From contig CM038918.1 of assembly GCA_021904315.1 (NCBI GenBank), positions 8,199,349 to 8,263,348 on the forward strand: a DNA stretch of 64,000 bases, read 5' to 3'. The translations under genes were made by a program, and so were the position numbers. Below, piece by piece: positions 24,673 to 33,804 of this stretch. Under the pieces are notes generated by a model. The model worked only from the letters and a program-made list of their open reading frames with translations, did no database searches and was not told the DNA's origin. The DNA is from Sphagnum magellanicum (Eukaryota; Streptophyta; Sphagnopsida; Sphagnales; Sphagnaceae). How positions within the stretch are numbered: the first letter of the stretch is position 1; every line of letters starts with the position of its first letter.

Positions 24673-25718
24673 AAATTGGTTGCAAGATTGGATCAAATTT
24701 CCTTGCAAATAAAAAAGTGGAAAGGTTATAAAAGAGGTTTAAAATCTTACTACTAATAACTATTAAGTTGGAAAAGATGCCAATATCAAAATTATTACTT
24801 ACAAGTGATATTGCCATGTGGATTGGCAAGGACCTTTGCATTCAATCAATGGTAAGCTTCTAAAAGTTTACAATTGGCCTTGCCTTTCCAAGTTTCATTT
24901 GATTTCCAATAAGGTTTCTTTGTTAAAAAATATTTTAGTTCAATCTTTTTCAAAATTTATTGTATGAATTCAATTGTCAAGTTCACTATGTTAAAATATG
25001 ACATGCAAGACTAAGTAAGCTATACAACTATGCATGGCATAAACAATGGGTCTAATTTGACTAGAAATGGCCTAATCAACTAACCTAGTAAGAAATGACC
25101 AATCATGGATGTCACGTAATTTTTGTATAACTTGAATTCAATTCAATTGAATTTGAATTAAATTTAGGAAATTTAATTAATTTTAAGAATTTTAATTCAA
25201 TATAAATTCAATTCAAGTTGCATGCAATGCTATTCAATACTTTCATTTGAATGGAATTTAACTTTCACAGAATCAAAACATTTTTTCCAATGTTAGTTGA
25301 TTGTCAATAGTAATGTGCAATAACTCAGAGTTCAATTTTGAATTGGATTACATTCAATTTGAATTCAATTCAAATCAATAAGTTGAATTTAATTCAAAAT
25401 GAATGCAATGTCATTAAATAATTTCATTCAAGGGGAACATAATTTCAACAAAACCATTTGAATATCTCAAAATCATGTTTTTCGAATCAAAATATGTGAA
25501 AATTCTCCCCCCAAAAAATCAATGATTCAACACGATAAAAAATTATAATGATTAAAAATAATTCAAATGGCATTATTATGGTCATGCAAGTTGAACACAT
25601 TCCCTAATATCTTAACTTGTAGCACATATACAATTCACAAAAAGAAATTATTTTAATATTGATATTGTTCATTTATATAATAAAAATAGTTGTGTTTGTT
25701 TGTGCCTTTTGAACTTAC
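24673..25718. other. AT-rich spacer with two tandem copies of an AATTCAATTC repeat
   Basis: Two diverged units about 179 bp apart (around 25200-25280 and 25380-25460) match the inverted copy at 6200-6460. No gene is present. The Gypsy element is inserted at its right edge. Confidence 0.55.
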
Positions 25719-26651
25719 TATAGCCGGACAATGGGTGACCGTTCCAGAAAACTCTCTGGACTGGATTTGACGTGTGAACGAGGGGACGGTTTGGCCGCCT
25801 CTGATGGAGAGTGACGGCGGATCTCTGATTTTGTGTTGATGGTATTTCCTTTGCATGGAATGCATGGCTCTTTGACGGCGAATTTGATGAGGGATTGCGA
25901 CGCCTCATTGATGAGCTTTGGAGGGAAACAATCTGCAAAGGGCTAACCAAGCTTCTGGAAGAAGCCAGAAACGGCTAGACGAAGGATAAGTAGGACCTTA
26001 ATTTAAACAGACGAGGAGAATAGAACGGGGGGGGAAGAAGAAGAAAAAAAACCAGTAAGGAAGGAGGTAGAGAATGTAGACGTTGGGAATAGAAGTGGAG
26101 AAGAGCTCCAGATGGAAGGTAGTCGATCTGTTTTTTTGTTGGTGATGCTGTGAGAGAAAGGAAGAACAGAAGCTTAGTAAGCGTTCTAGGTCGGTCTGCA
26201 TTGTTTTTCTCTTCCGCTGCGATCTGCAACTGACGGACGTGAGCTTCTGAATCTAGGAGTAGAAGTACAGATCAAGATAATCCCAGTAGCATGGATGCTT
26301 GTGCTGTCGGAGTATTCGGCATGAAATAAAGATCGAACAGTTGTTTTGAGGGTTCGGTTTTGTGTCTGTCTTGTCATCTGGTTGTGTAGCTACATGATGA
26401 GAGATCCGGTCTGAGGGTCATGGGCCGAATCGCACATTGTCTCGGTAGATTTGTAGTTTCAGAGGAGTAGCTTGTGTGCTTAGAGGTTGCAGTGTGTGCT
26501 TCGGGAGAGTGGTATTGTACTGCAGCAATACTAGGAGAGCAGCTGAGAGTGATTGTCCCAGAAAGAATGCAATTGTGGTGGCAAGAGGGGTCGGACGGGT
26601 ACCTGTGCGAATTTTGTGCCTTGGATTCGTTCGTGTCCCCCTTCTTTTTGG
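25719..26651 (+). repeat. 5' LTR of the Gypsy element
   Basis: Aligns end to end with 32872-33804. It starts TATAGCCGGACAATGGG where the 3' LTR has TGTAGCCGG, so the usual TG is mutated here. The right end reads CCCCCTTCTTTTTGG and does not end in the usual CA. GC content is higher than the surrounding DNA. Confidence 0.93.
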
Positions 26652-26660
26652 TATCAGAGC
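26649..26660 (+). other. Primer-binding site (initiator tRNA-Met)
   Basis: TGGTATCAGAGC is complementary to the 3' end of plant initiator tRNA-Met, the common primer of plant LTR retrotransposons. It overlaps the inferred LTR end by about three bases. Confidence 0.85.
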
Positions 26661-26732
26661 TTGTCGATCATATGACTGTGGTGGGTTACAGAGTTTCTGT
26701 GTATTCTGTTTAAGGATGACACACTAGGGGTC

Positions 26733-27387
26733 ATGTCTTCCTCTAGTAACGAGGATATTCCCATAGAGTCAGCTCAGGAGATCAGGGAACATCGCATCAT
26801 CAGGAGGTTTGACTTTGGTACAGTGCCGGAGGGTCCTCATCGAGGAGCAGTAATACTAAAGGCTCTAGGATTTGGAGTAGTCAGGTTGGTCGGCATAGAT
26901 CCCGATCAGGCAAGGACGGGGGATATTGCAGTGGAAGTTACCCACAGTGGGTACTTCACCAGAGCAAGAGTGTGGCTGAAGGTAGTCGATGGAGACAGGG
27001 GGTGGACATGCACCTCCGAACTCCAGTCCAGTTTCTATTTTACTTCCTACCTTGCGTAGGGTAAGTCCCGAGTTTGCAGAACGGCAGAGTAGCATCCCCA
27101 GGGTGGGAGATGTCTGGATACCAAAGTCTGAAATATCGCCAAATCACTTTATAAGATTGTATGTGCCGGGCGTAAAGGATCTGTTTGCGCCAGGGGATCG
27201 CCTAGTTCGAATCGAGCACAGTGGCTCGCGGTCCCGCATCATTAGCTGGGGCATATGGAGAAATCGGACTAGGGGATGGCGGTTCCAACAATTGTCGTCA
27301 GATGAACAAAGATTTTCAACTTTCCCCTCTAACTTTGAACTTTTGTCACCTGTGCATGAGGGCATTCAATCTGAGTTTGGTGTGTAG
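26733..27387 (+). pseudogene. Leader ORF region between 5' LTR and gag, broken by a frame change
   Basis: Two overlapping frames, 26733-27059 (108 codons) and 26989-27387 (132 codons, offset by one base), look like halves of one protein. The change falls in the G-run at about 26997-27002, where one extra base would explain it. Both halves contain a similar unit: RLVG followed by TGDIAVEVTHSG in the first, and RLYVPG followed by PGDRLVRIEHSG in the second. This suggests an internal duplication. The protein is not gag, protease or a known envelope type. It may be a lineage-specific leader ORF. A consensus donor AGG|GTAAGT follows the first stop at 27060, so splicing is an alternative. Confidence 0.5.
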
Positions 27388-27519
27388 TTTGGTCTTGGTG
27401 TTAGGATCGAACTGCAGCAAATAGGCAGTCTATGTTTGTATATTTTCCTTCTTCTATCTGCAGACTGTAAGTCTGTGAACATTTTGCAATTTCTCTTGTA
27501 ATTTTGACGCTTTCAAAGA

Positions 27520-30500
27520 ATGTCGAGTCCACAGGGTATGGATGAATTGTTCTGGGGGCGTGAGCATGAAGACGTTACTGATTGGGTCGAAAGGCTCACA
27601 ATGGCCGCGGAAGTGCGTGACCTTGACGCGGTTAAGCTTTTCAAAATTGCCAAACTTAATCTGCGTGGCAGAGCACGGGAGTGGCTCAGGAGGCTAAATC
27701 CGGCCCCTGCTGACTGGATCGAATTGAGAACTTTGATACTGCAGAAGTACGGCAATGTCGACGATGATGATATCAGGGCAAAGCTAGATGCCATTCGACA
27801 GGAACCCAGAGAGCGGGTTCGGAGGTATTTCGAGCGTCTCGATAGACTCTTTCGGAAGGGAAGAACGTCAGATGCTGAACATAAGAGAAGATTCTTGGCC
27901 AAATTGAGGCCTGAGATACGGAAACTATGTGTGGTAAGAAATTTCACTGATATAGAAGAATTGGTTGGAGCAGCCAGTGAAGTGGAAAGGGTACTAGGTG
28001 AGCTAGGAGAGACCCCCTTCGAGCCTCTCAAGGAGGAACAGGAGGAGGGAATAGCTGAAGCAACCATGGAACATCAGGTTGCCACTCTAAATGATACATT
28101 GATCAATTTCTTTAAGGGAGGTTTGCCGAATCCCATGCCATCATCTTCTTTCAATCAGTCTAAAGAATGTCAGGTTTGCAAGGGAAGGGACCATGTGGCC
28201 GCATCATGTCCAAGGCAAAATGAACCATGGCAAAAATGTGCCAAATGTGGTATGCCGCATAGGACTGACAATTACGGTATAAAGTGTTCCTTCTGTTCAG
28301 GACTAGGGCATTCGGAGGACAGGTGCTGGAAGAGAAATAAGGATGGGAAAGCACATCCGGGGATGGCGAATTTCCTGGAGATACTGTTGAATGATGAGGA
28401 GGCGACGTTGCAACAGCTCAACAGGCTCTGTGGGGATGAGAATGTGTTCTCATACACGCGGGTGCCTAGGAGAAGGATGCCGGTTGAATTGACACCAGCA
28501 GGAGTGGTACCACAAGCTGAGATTGCCGAAGATGGAGGAGCAATGAATCGGGAGAACTCCATCAGGTCAAAGATCCTCGCCCATTTTATAAAAGGGAAGG
28601 TTTCCTTGACTCCGATGGAGACAGTAATGATGATACCGGGAGAATTGGAGCAGCTGGAGAATTTGGTTAAAGTTGCTCGAAGAAAAAGGGATGCAGAAAC
28701 AGAGGCGACGCAGGTATCGCTGGTGTTTGCATCTCCGAACCTGAGAAGGATTTGTGTCAACAAGACGCACAGGAGCAAAACTTTACACCTATCTGTTGAG
28801 ATTAATGGCTACTTGATTGAGGGATTGGTTGACACTGGGGCGTCCATGTCCGTTATGGCCGCTGTGGTGGTCAGAGAAATGGGGATGATGCATTTGGTCT
28901 CTGGGTCAGAAACCTACAAGATTGCGTCTGGGATGATTACGCAGGCAATGGGAAGGATTGATGAGGTGTCGGTCAAAACTAGGGGGGTGCAGTGTGCTAT
29001 GACCTTTATGATCGTAGACACTGACAGCTACGATGTGCTCCTGGGGCTCGACTTCCTGATCAAGATAGGAGCGATAGTTGATGTGGAGCGTGGACTGATC
29101 CAGGTAAGACATGGACCAGGGTCAGATGTAGAGGTACTACCTCTGACCGTGGTAAATATGTTACAGGCCTCAAATTCAGAGACCTTGCCGCCAATAAAGT
29201 CGCGGAATTATGGAGAGGTCGAGGTCGTTGCAAAGCAACAACACACGGATGACAAAGTTCAGGAGCAACGAATGGCTGTACAAACATTAGATTCGAACTC
29301 TGATACATCTGAGGGCTCAGAAGATGAGTGTCAGGTGTTCAAGTCAGATTGTGTCGAGACAGAATTTAAAGACACAGAATTGGAGCAATTGATCCAGCAG
29401 GAAGGGCCTGAGCAGATTTTACAACTGACTCTGCAAGAACAGGCTGACCACATCATGGAGGAGGAGATCTGGGAATCTGACGATTATGCCGATTGGATTG
29501 AATGGGTAGCTGATGAGGAGAGAAAAAGGCAGGCTCTCTCGGGCTTGGCCAATCCTGAGGTACCTACGCTATTACAAATTCAACAAGTCGACGACAATGC
29601 ATCATGGAAAGTTCTAGAGGGCCAAGTTGTCGGCACAAAGGAATCGAACAAGGATTCGAGGTGGGAGGACATATGTGAAAAGCTGCGAATTGATCCAGGC
29701 CTGGATGAGCTCAAAAGACCAATGCTGTGGGGAGTGTTGGAGAGGTACCGAGACGTATTTGCCTGGAATAAGGGAGAACTTGGATGTTGCACAGTGGGTG
29801 AGCATTCCATTGACACTCAGGGATTTGTGCCCTGTAGGGCGACTCCTGGACGATTGTCCTACTGGGAGGAAGCTGAGGTTAAGCGACAAATTGACGTATT
29901 GGTAGGACTGGGCAAGATGAAGCCGAGCAATTCGGAATATGCCTGTAGGGTTACCTTGCCAATGAAGAAAGACGGGAGTATGAGATTATGTGGGGATTAT
30001 AGACCACTCAATTTGCAGACTAGAAGGGATTCATTCCCAATCCCTCTAGTCAAAGATGTCATTTCCCAATTGGGAAGGTCCAGTTGGTTTACCGCGTTGG
30101 ATTTGCAATTCAGGTTCTGGGAGATACGCATGGCTCCGGAGGATGTGAAGAAGACAGCCTTGATTACCAAGACAGGGCTCTATGACTGGAATGTGATGTC
30201 GTTCGGTCTCAAGAATGCAACAAGCACCTTTACCAGAACCATGTTTCTGGTATTCAAAGAATTGGGTGACAAGTTTCTAAAAGTGTTCGTGGACGACCTC
30301 AATGTCCACAGCGAGTGTTGGGAAGACCATCTCCGGCACTTGGAGGCAGTATTCTCTAAGCTAAGGGAAGTGAACTTAAAACTCAATCCAGGGAAATGTT
30401 GTTTTGCTGCTAAGAGCATTACGTTCCTAGGGCACGTGGTCAGTCAAGAAGGCACTAGACCAGACCCTGGGAAGGTTACTGTTGTTGCACATTTTCCTAT

Positions 30501-32760
30501 ACCAAGGACAGTCACAAATGTCCGATCTTTTCTAGGACTGACTGGATACTACCGAAACTATGTTCGGGGATATTCTCGGTTGGCTGTTCCTTTATTTGAA
30601 TTGACAAAGAGGGATGTTTCTTTTGTGTGGGACTTGGGTTGTCAGAGGGCTTTCGAAACCCTGAAAAGCGCTCTCGTAGCTGCCCCTGTTCTCACTCAAC
30701 CTGACTTCACTAAGCCATTTTGTCTAGACGTAGACTGGTCACCGAAAGGAGTCGGTGCCATCCTCTCTCAGAGGGACGGAAGGATGGAAAGAGTCATAGC
30801 ATACGCCAGCAAGGGACTGACCTCTGCGCAAAGGAGATTCCATCCTATGGAAGGAGAATGTTATGCACTGATCTGGGGCATTATGCACTTCAAACAATAC
30901 CTCCATCGTACACATTTCACCCTAAGGACAGATCATAAGCCGTTGGAGTGGTTAGCGATTGTCTCTGATGCGAATGGAAGGAGGGGACGTTGGATAGACC
31001 TATTGCAAGATTTCAGCTTCAAGATCCTGCATCGACCTGGAATGAAGCACACTAATGTGGACGCGCTAAGTCGAAACCCAGTCGGGGAAGCGCAGGAGGA
31101 TGATGATTTCTGTGAAGAAATCCGAGACGTCAGTTCCGGGCCAGGAAACTCAGTTGTCATGACAGGAGGAATATTCTCTGTCCAGTTTGGCAGGCAGTCC
31201 GAATGGCTTGGTCTAAGGAGGCAAACAGCAGTGGTGAGGCAGCACCATGAATGCTGTTTTGGCATTAACCACATGCAAAGACCAGAACCGCAACAACTAT
31301 GCATGCTGGAAGTACTAACGGATGAGGAAGATGACTCGTCCGATGAAGGCCCCGAAGCAACAGGAGATGATGAGATCCCGCACTCGAAATCCTCCAAGGG
31401 CAAACATATCGTCTGTAAAGGAGGAACAAGGTACTATAACAAGGAGCAGCAGCTGGAACTGATACTTGCTGCCCAAGGACTGATGCATAATGATGCACAT
31501 CAGGACAACAACGCGAGGTCTGAGGAAGCTAGTGCTGTTGACTCGAACCAAACAGACATCTGGGAAGATACAATGTGTATGGGATGGCTCAGAGAGGGTT
31601 CTGTCCCTGACGAAGTCAGTTCTCAGGAAAAGAGGAGAGTCCGGAAACGGGCAAAACATTATTACTGGAAGGAAGGAAAATTATACTTCAAAGGGTTGTG
31701 TGTACCCAAACCTGAAGAACACATGGAATTAGTGACCCAAATGCACAAGGACCTGGGGCATTTTGGGGAACAAAGGACCCTGGCAGAAATATGTCAAAGG
31801 TACTTCTGGAGCAATCGCACTGAATGCGTGAAAAAGATGGTCAGAACTTGCCAGCAATGTCAGCTGGTAAGGAGTGAGGGAAGCATCCGCTCTAGAGACG
31901 AACGTTTAAAGAGCATCCCGATTTGTGACCTATTTCATCGAATTGCTTTGGACACGGCTGGTCCCCTGCTCGAAACAAGTGCGGGCAACAAGTATATCCT
32001 TGTGGCGATCGACCACTACTCGAAGTGGTGCGAAGCCAAAGCAGTGGCTGACCACGGGGCCAAGACTGCTGCCAGGTTTTTGGAAGACGACCTGATTTGC
32101 AGGTATGGGGTTCCCAGGTTTGTTCTCACTGACAATGGGGGTGAGTGGGATGCCGAATTTGAAGCTATGTGTAGGGATTATGCCATACACCACCAGCGCA
32201 CTGCACCTCAGTGGCCACAGTGCAACGGGATGGCCGAGAGGATGATCAAGACACTCAAACATGGAATTACTGTTTTGGCAGCTGACCCGGCTAACACAAA
32301 TTGTTGGGATGATCACCTTGCCAAAGTTTTATTTGGTTATCGATGTGGAGTGCAGGCAAGCACGAAGCTTTCTCCGTACATGATCCTCACTGGTCGATCA
32401 CCCCGACTCAGGGCGGACAATCACTTGAACACCCTGACCGATGCGATCGATGATTCCTCCAATGTGGAGAACGCTGCTGAGCAATTCCTGGAGAAAGTCA
32501 AACTGATCGCCAGTATACACAAGGACGTATTACTCAACGTTGGCCAAGCACAGAAGAAGCAGAGGGGTACGTACGCGAACCGAGCAGGCAAGCATTTGTT
32601 TGAAGGATTGGTTGCAGGGGTTTCTATGATAAAAATGAAGATTCCGGGCAAAAGAAGGGCGCTCAGTGCCAGCTGGGAAAGCCCTTACCAGTTCATAGGG
32701 CATGCTGATGGTAAGGGAGATTTCGACTTCGAAGAAGGGTGCCGGATCCGTGTTGTCTAG
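27520..32760 (+). CDS. gag-pol: Gag-Pol polyprotein of the Gypsy element
   Basis: A single 1746-codon frame. The gag capsid region spans about residues 10-160. CCHC knuckles follow at about 215 (CQVCKGRDHVAASC) and 267 (CSFCSGLGHSEDRC). The aspartic protease has DTGAS at about 436. Reverse transcriptase covers about 800-970, with ALDLQ and the catalytic FVDD box. RNase H runs from about 1065 (FCLDVDWS) to TDHKPLEWL. Integrase has an HHCC zinc motif at about 1408-1450 and a core with D at ~1477, D at ~1537 and E 34 residues later. There is no chromodomain. The frame ends at a TAG (32758-32760), after which the same frame stays open for 22 more codons, so the C-terminus is probably truncated by a nonsense change. 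All catalytic residues are present. Confidence 0.95.
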   Translation: MSSPQGMDELFWGREHEDVTDWVERLTMAAEVRDLDAVKLFKIAKLNLRGRAREWLRRLNPAPADWIELRTLILQKYGNVDDDDIRAKLDAIRQEPRERVRRYFERLDRLFRKGRTSDAEHKRRFLAKLRPEIRKLCVVRNFTDIEELVGAASEVERVLGELGETPFEPLKEEQEEGIAEATMEHQVATLNDTLINFFKGGLPNPMPSSSFNQSKECQVCKGRDHVAASCPRQNEPWQKCAKCGMPHRTDNYGIKCSFCSGLGHSEDRCWKRNKDGKAHPGMANFLEILLNDEEATLQQLNRLCGDENVFSYTRVPRRRMPVELTPAGVVPQAEIAEDGGAMNRENSIRSKILAHFIKGKVSLTPMETVMMIPGELEQLENLVKVARRKRDAETEATQVSLVFASPNLRRICVNKTHRSKTLHLSVEINGYLIEGLVDTGASMSVMAAVVVREMGMMHLVSGSETYKIASGMITQAMGRIDEVSVKTRGVQCAMTFMIVDTDSYDVLLGLDFLIKIGAIVDVERGLIQVRHGPGSDVEVLPLTVVNMLQASNSETLPPIKSRNYGEVEVVAKQQHTDDKVQEQRMAVQTLDSNSDTSEGSEDECQVFKSDCVETEFKDTELEQLIQQEGPEQILQLTLQEQADHIMEEEIWESDDYADWIEWVADEERKRQALSGLANPEVPTLLQIQQVDDNASWKVLEGQVVGTKESNKDSRWEDICEKLRIDPGLDELKRPMLWGVLERYRDVFAWNKGELGCCTVGEHSIDTQGFVPCRATPGRLSYWEEAEVKRQIDVLVGLGKMKPSNSEYACRVTLPMKKDGSMRLCGDYRPLNLQTRRDSFPIPLVKDVISQLGRSSWFTALDLQFRFWEIRMAPEDVKKTALITKTGLYDWNVMSFGLKNATSTFTRTMFLVFKELGDKFLKVFVDDLNVHSECWEDHLRHLEAVFSKLREVNLKLNPGKCCFAAKSITFLGHVVSQEGTRPDPGKVTVVAHFPIPRTVTNVRSFLGLTGYYRNYVRGYSRLAVPLFELTKRDVSFVWDLGCQRAFETLKSALVAAPVLTQPDFTKPFCLDVDWSPKGVGAILSQRDGRMERVIAYASKGLTSAQRRFHPMEGECYALIWGIMHFKQYLHRTHFTLRTDHKPLEWLAIVSDANGRRGRWIDLLQDFSFKILHRPGMKHTNVDALSRNPVGEAQEDDDFCEEIRDVSSGPGNSVVMTGGIFSVQFGRQSEWLGLRRQTAVVRQHHECCFGINHMQRPEPQQLCMLEVLTDEEDDSSDEGPEATGDDEIPHSKSSKGKHIVCKGGTRYYNKEQQLELILAAQGLMHNDAHQDNNARSEEASAVDSNQTDIWEDTMCMGWLREGSVPDEVSSQEKRRVRKRAKHYYWKEGKLYFKGLCVPKPEEHMELVTQMHKDLGHFGEQRTLAEICQRYFWSNRTECVKKMVRTCQQCQLVRSEGSIRSRDERLKSIPICDLFHRIALDTAGPLLETSAGNKYILVAIDHYSKWCEAKAVADHGAKTAARFLEDDLICRYGVPRFVLTDNGGEWDAEFEAMCRDYAIHHQRTAPQWPQCNGMAERMIKTLKHGITVLAADPANTNCWDDHLAKVLFGYRCGVQASTKLSPYMILTGRSPRLRADNHLNTLTDAIDDSSNVENAAEQFLEKVKLIASIHKDVLLNVGQAQKKQRGTYANRAGKHLFEGLVAGVSMIKMKIPGKRRALSASWESPYQFIGHADGKGDFDFEEGCRIRVV

Positions 32761-32849
32761 GATGCTGATGGACGACGATGGGAAAGGTCTCGCAGGGACC
32801 TACAGATTTACTATGTTCCTCCTGATTGAAGCTGAGGGACTCAGCTTTT

Positions 32850-32865
32850 CCAAAAGGGGAGAGGT
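32850..32865 (+). other. Polypurine tract
   Basis: CCAAAAGGGGAGAGG lies just before the 3' LTR, as expected for plus-strand priming. Six to eight bases (TTACATA) separate it from the LTR start. Confidence 0.7.
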
Positions 32866-32871
32866 TACATA

Positions 32872-33804
32872 TGTAGCCGGACAATGGGTGACCATTCCAG
32901 AAAACTCTTTGGACTGGATTTGACGTGTGAACGAGGGGACGGTTTGGCCGCCTCTGATGGAGAGTGACGGCGGATCTCTGATTTTGTGTTGATGGTATTT
33001 CCTTTGCATGGAATGCATGGCTCTTTGATGGCGAATTTGATGAGGGATTGCGGCGCCTCATTGATGAGCTTTGGAGGGAAACAATCTGCAAAGGGCTAAC
33101 CAAGCTTCTGGAAGAAGCCAGAAACGGCTAGACGAAGGATAAGTAGGACCTTAATTTAAACAGACGAGGAGAATAGAACGGGGGGGGAAGAAGAAGAAGA
33201 AGAACCAGTAAGGAAGGAGGTAGAGAATGTAGACGTTGGGAATAGAAGTGGAGAAGAGCTCCAGATGGAAGGTAGTCGATCTGTTTTTTTGTTGGTGATG
33301 CTGTGAGAGAAAGGAAGAACAGAAGTTTAGTAAGCGTTCTAGGTCGGTCTGCATTGTTTTTCTTTTCCGCTGTGATCTGCAACTGACGGATGTGAGCTTT
33401 TGAATCTAGGAGTAGCAATACAGATCAAGATAATCCCAGTAGCATGGATGCTTGTGCTGTCGGAGTATTCGGCATGAAATAAAGATCGAACAGTTGTTTT
33501 GAGGGTTCGGTTTTGTGTCTGTCTTGTCATCTGGTTGTGTAGCTACATGATGAGAGATCCGGTCTGAGGGTCATGGGCCGAATCGCACATTGTCTCGGTA
33601 GATTTGTAGTTTCAGAGGAGTAGCTTGTGTGCTTAGAGGTTGCAGTGTGTGCTTCGGGAAGTGGTATTGTACTGCAGCAATACTAGGAGAGCAGCTAAGA
33701 GTGATTGTCCCAGAAAGAATGCAATTGTGGTGGCAAGAGGGGTCGGACGGGTACCTGTGCGAGTTTTGTGCCTTGGATTCGTTCGTGTCCCCCTTCTTTT
33801 TTGG
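32872..33804 (+). repeat. 3' LTR of the Gypsy element
   Basis: Starts TGTAGCCGGACAATGGG and matches the 5' LTR along its whole length. Most differences are C/T or G/A transitions, as expected from decay of methylated cytosines. It ends CTTCTTTTTTGG, followed by the candidate target duplication TTAC. Confidence 0.93.

Larger units (their letters stand above)
25719..33804 (+). mobile_element. Ty3/Gypsy LTR retrotransposon, nearly intact
   Basis: An 8.1-kb element with two ~933-bp LTRs, a primer-binding site, a leader ORF region, a single gag-pol frame in the order protease, reverse transcriptase, RNase H, integrase (Gypsy order), a polypurine tract and a 4-bp candidate target duplication TTAC (25715-25718 and 33805-33808). 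I counted about 18 differences between the LTRs by eye, roughly 98% identity, so insertion was recent. Visible lesions are a frame break in the leader region and an in-frame TAG near the end of pol. Confidence 0.95.

Noticed and set aside
25975..26727. Frames inside the 5' LTR (and their near-identical counterparts in the 3' LTR)
   Set aside because: They are duplicated only because the LTRs are duplicated and show no domain; LTRs are regulatory.
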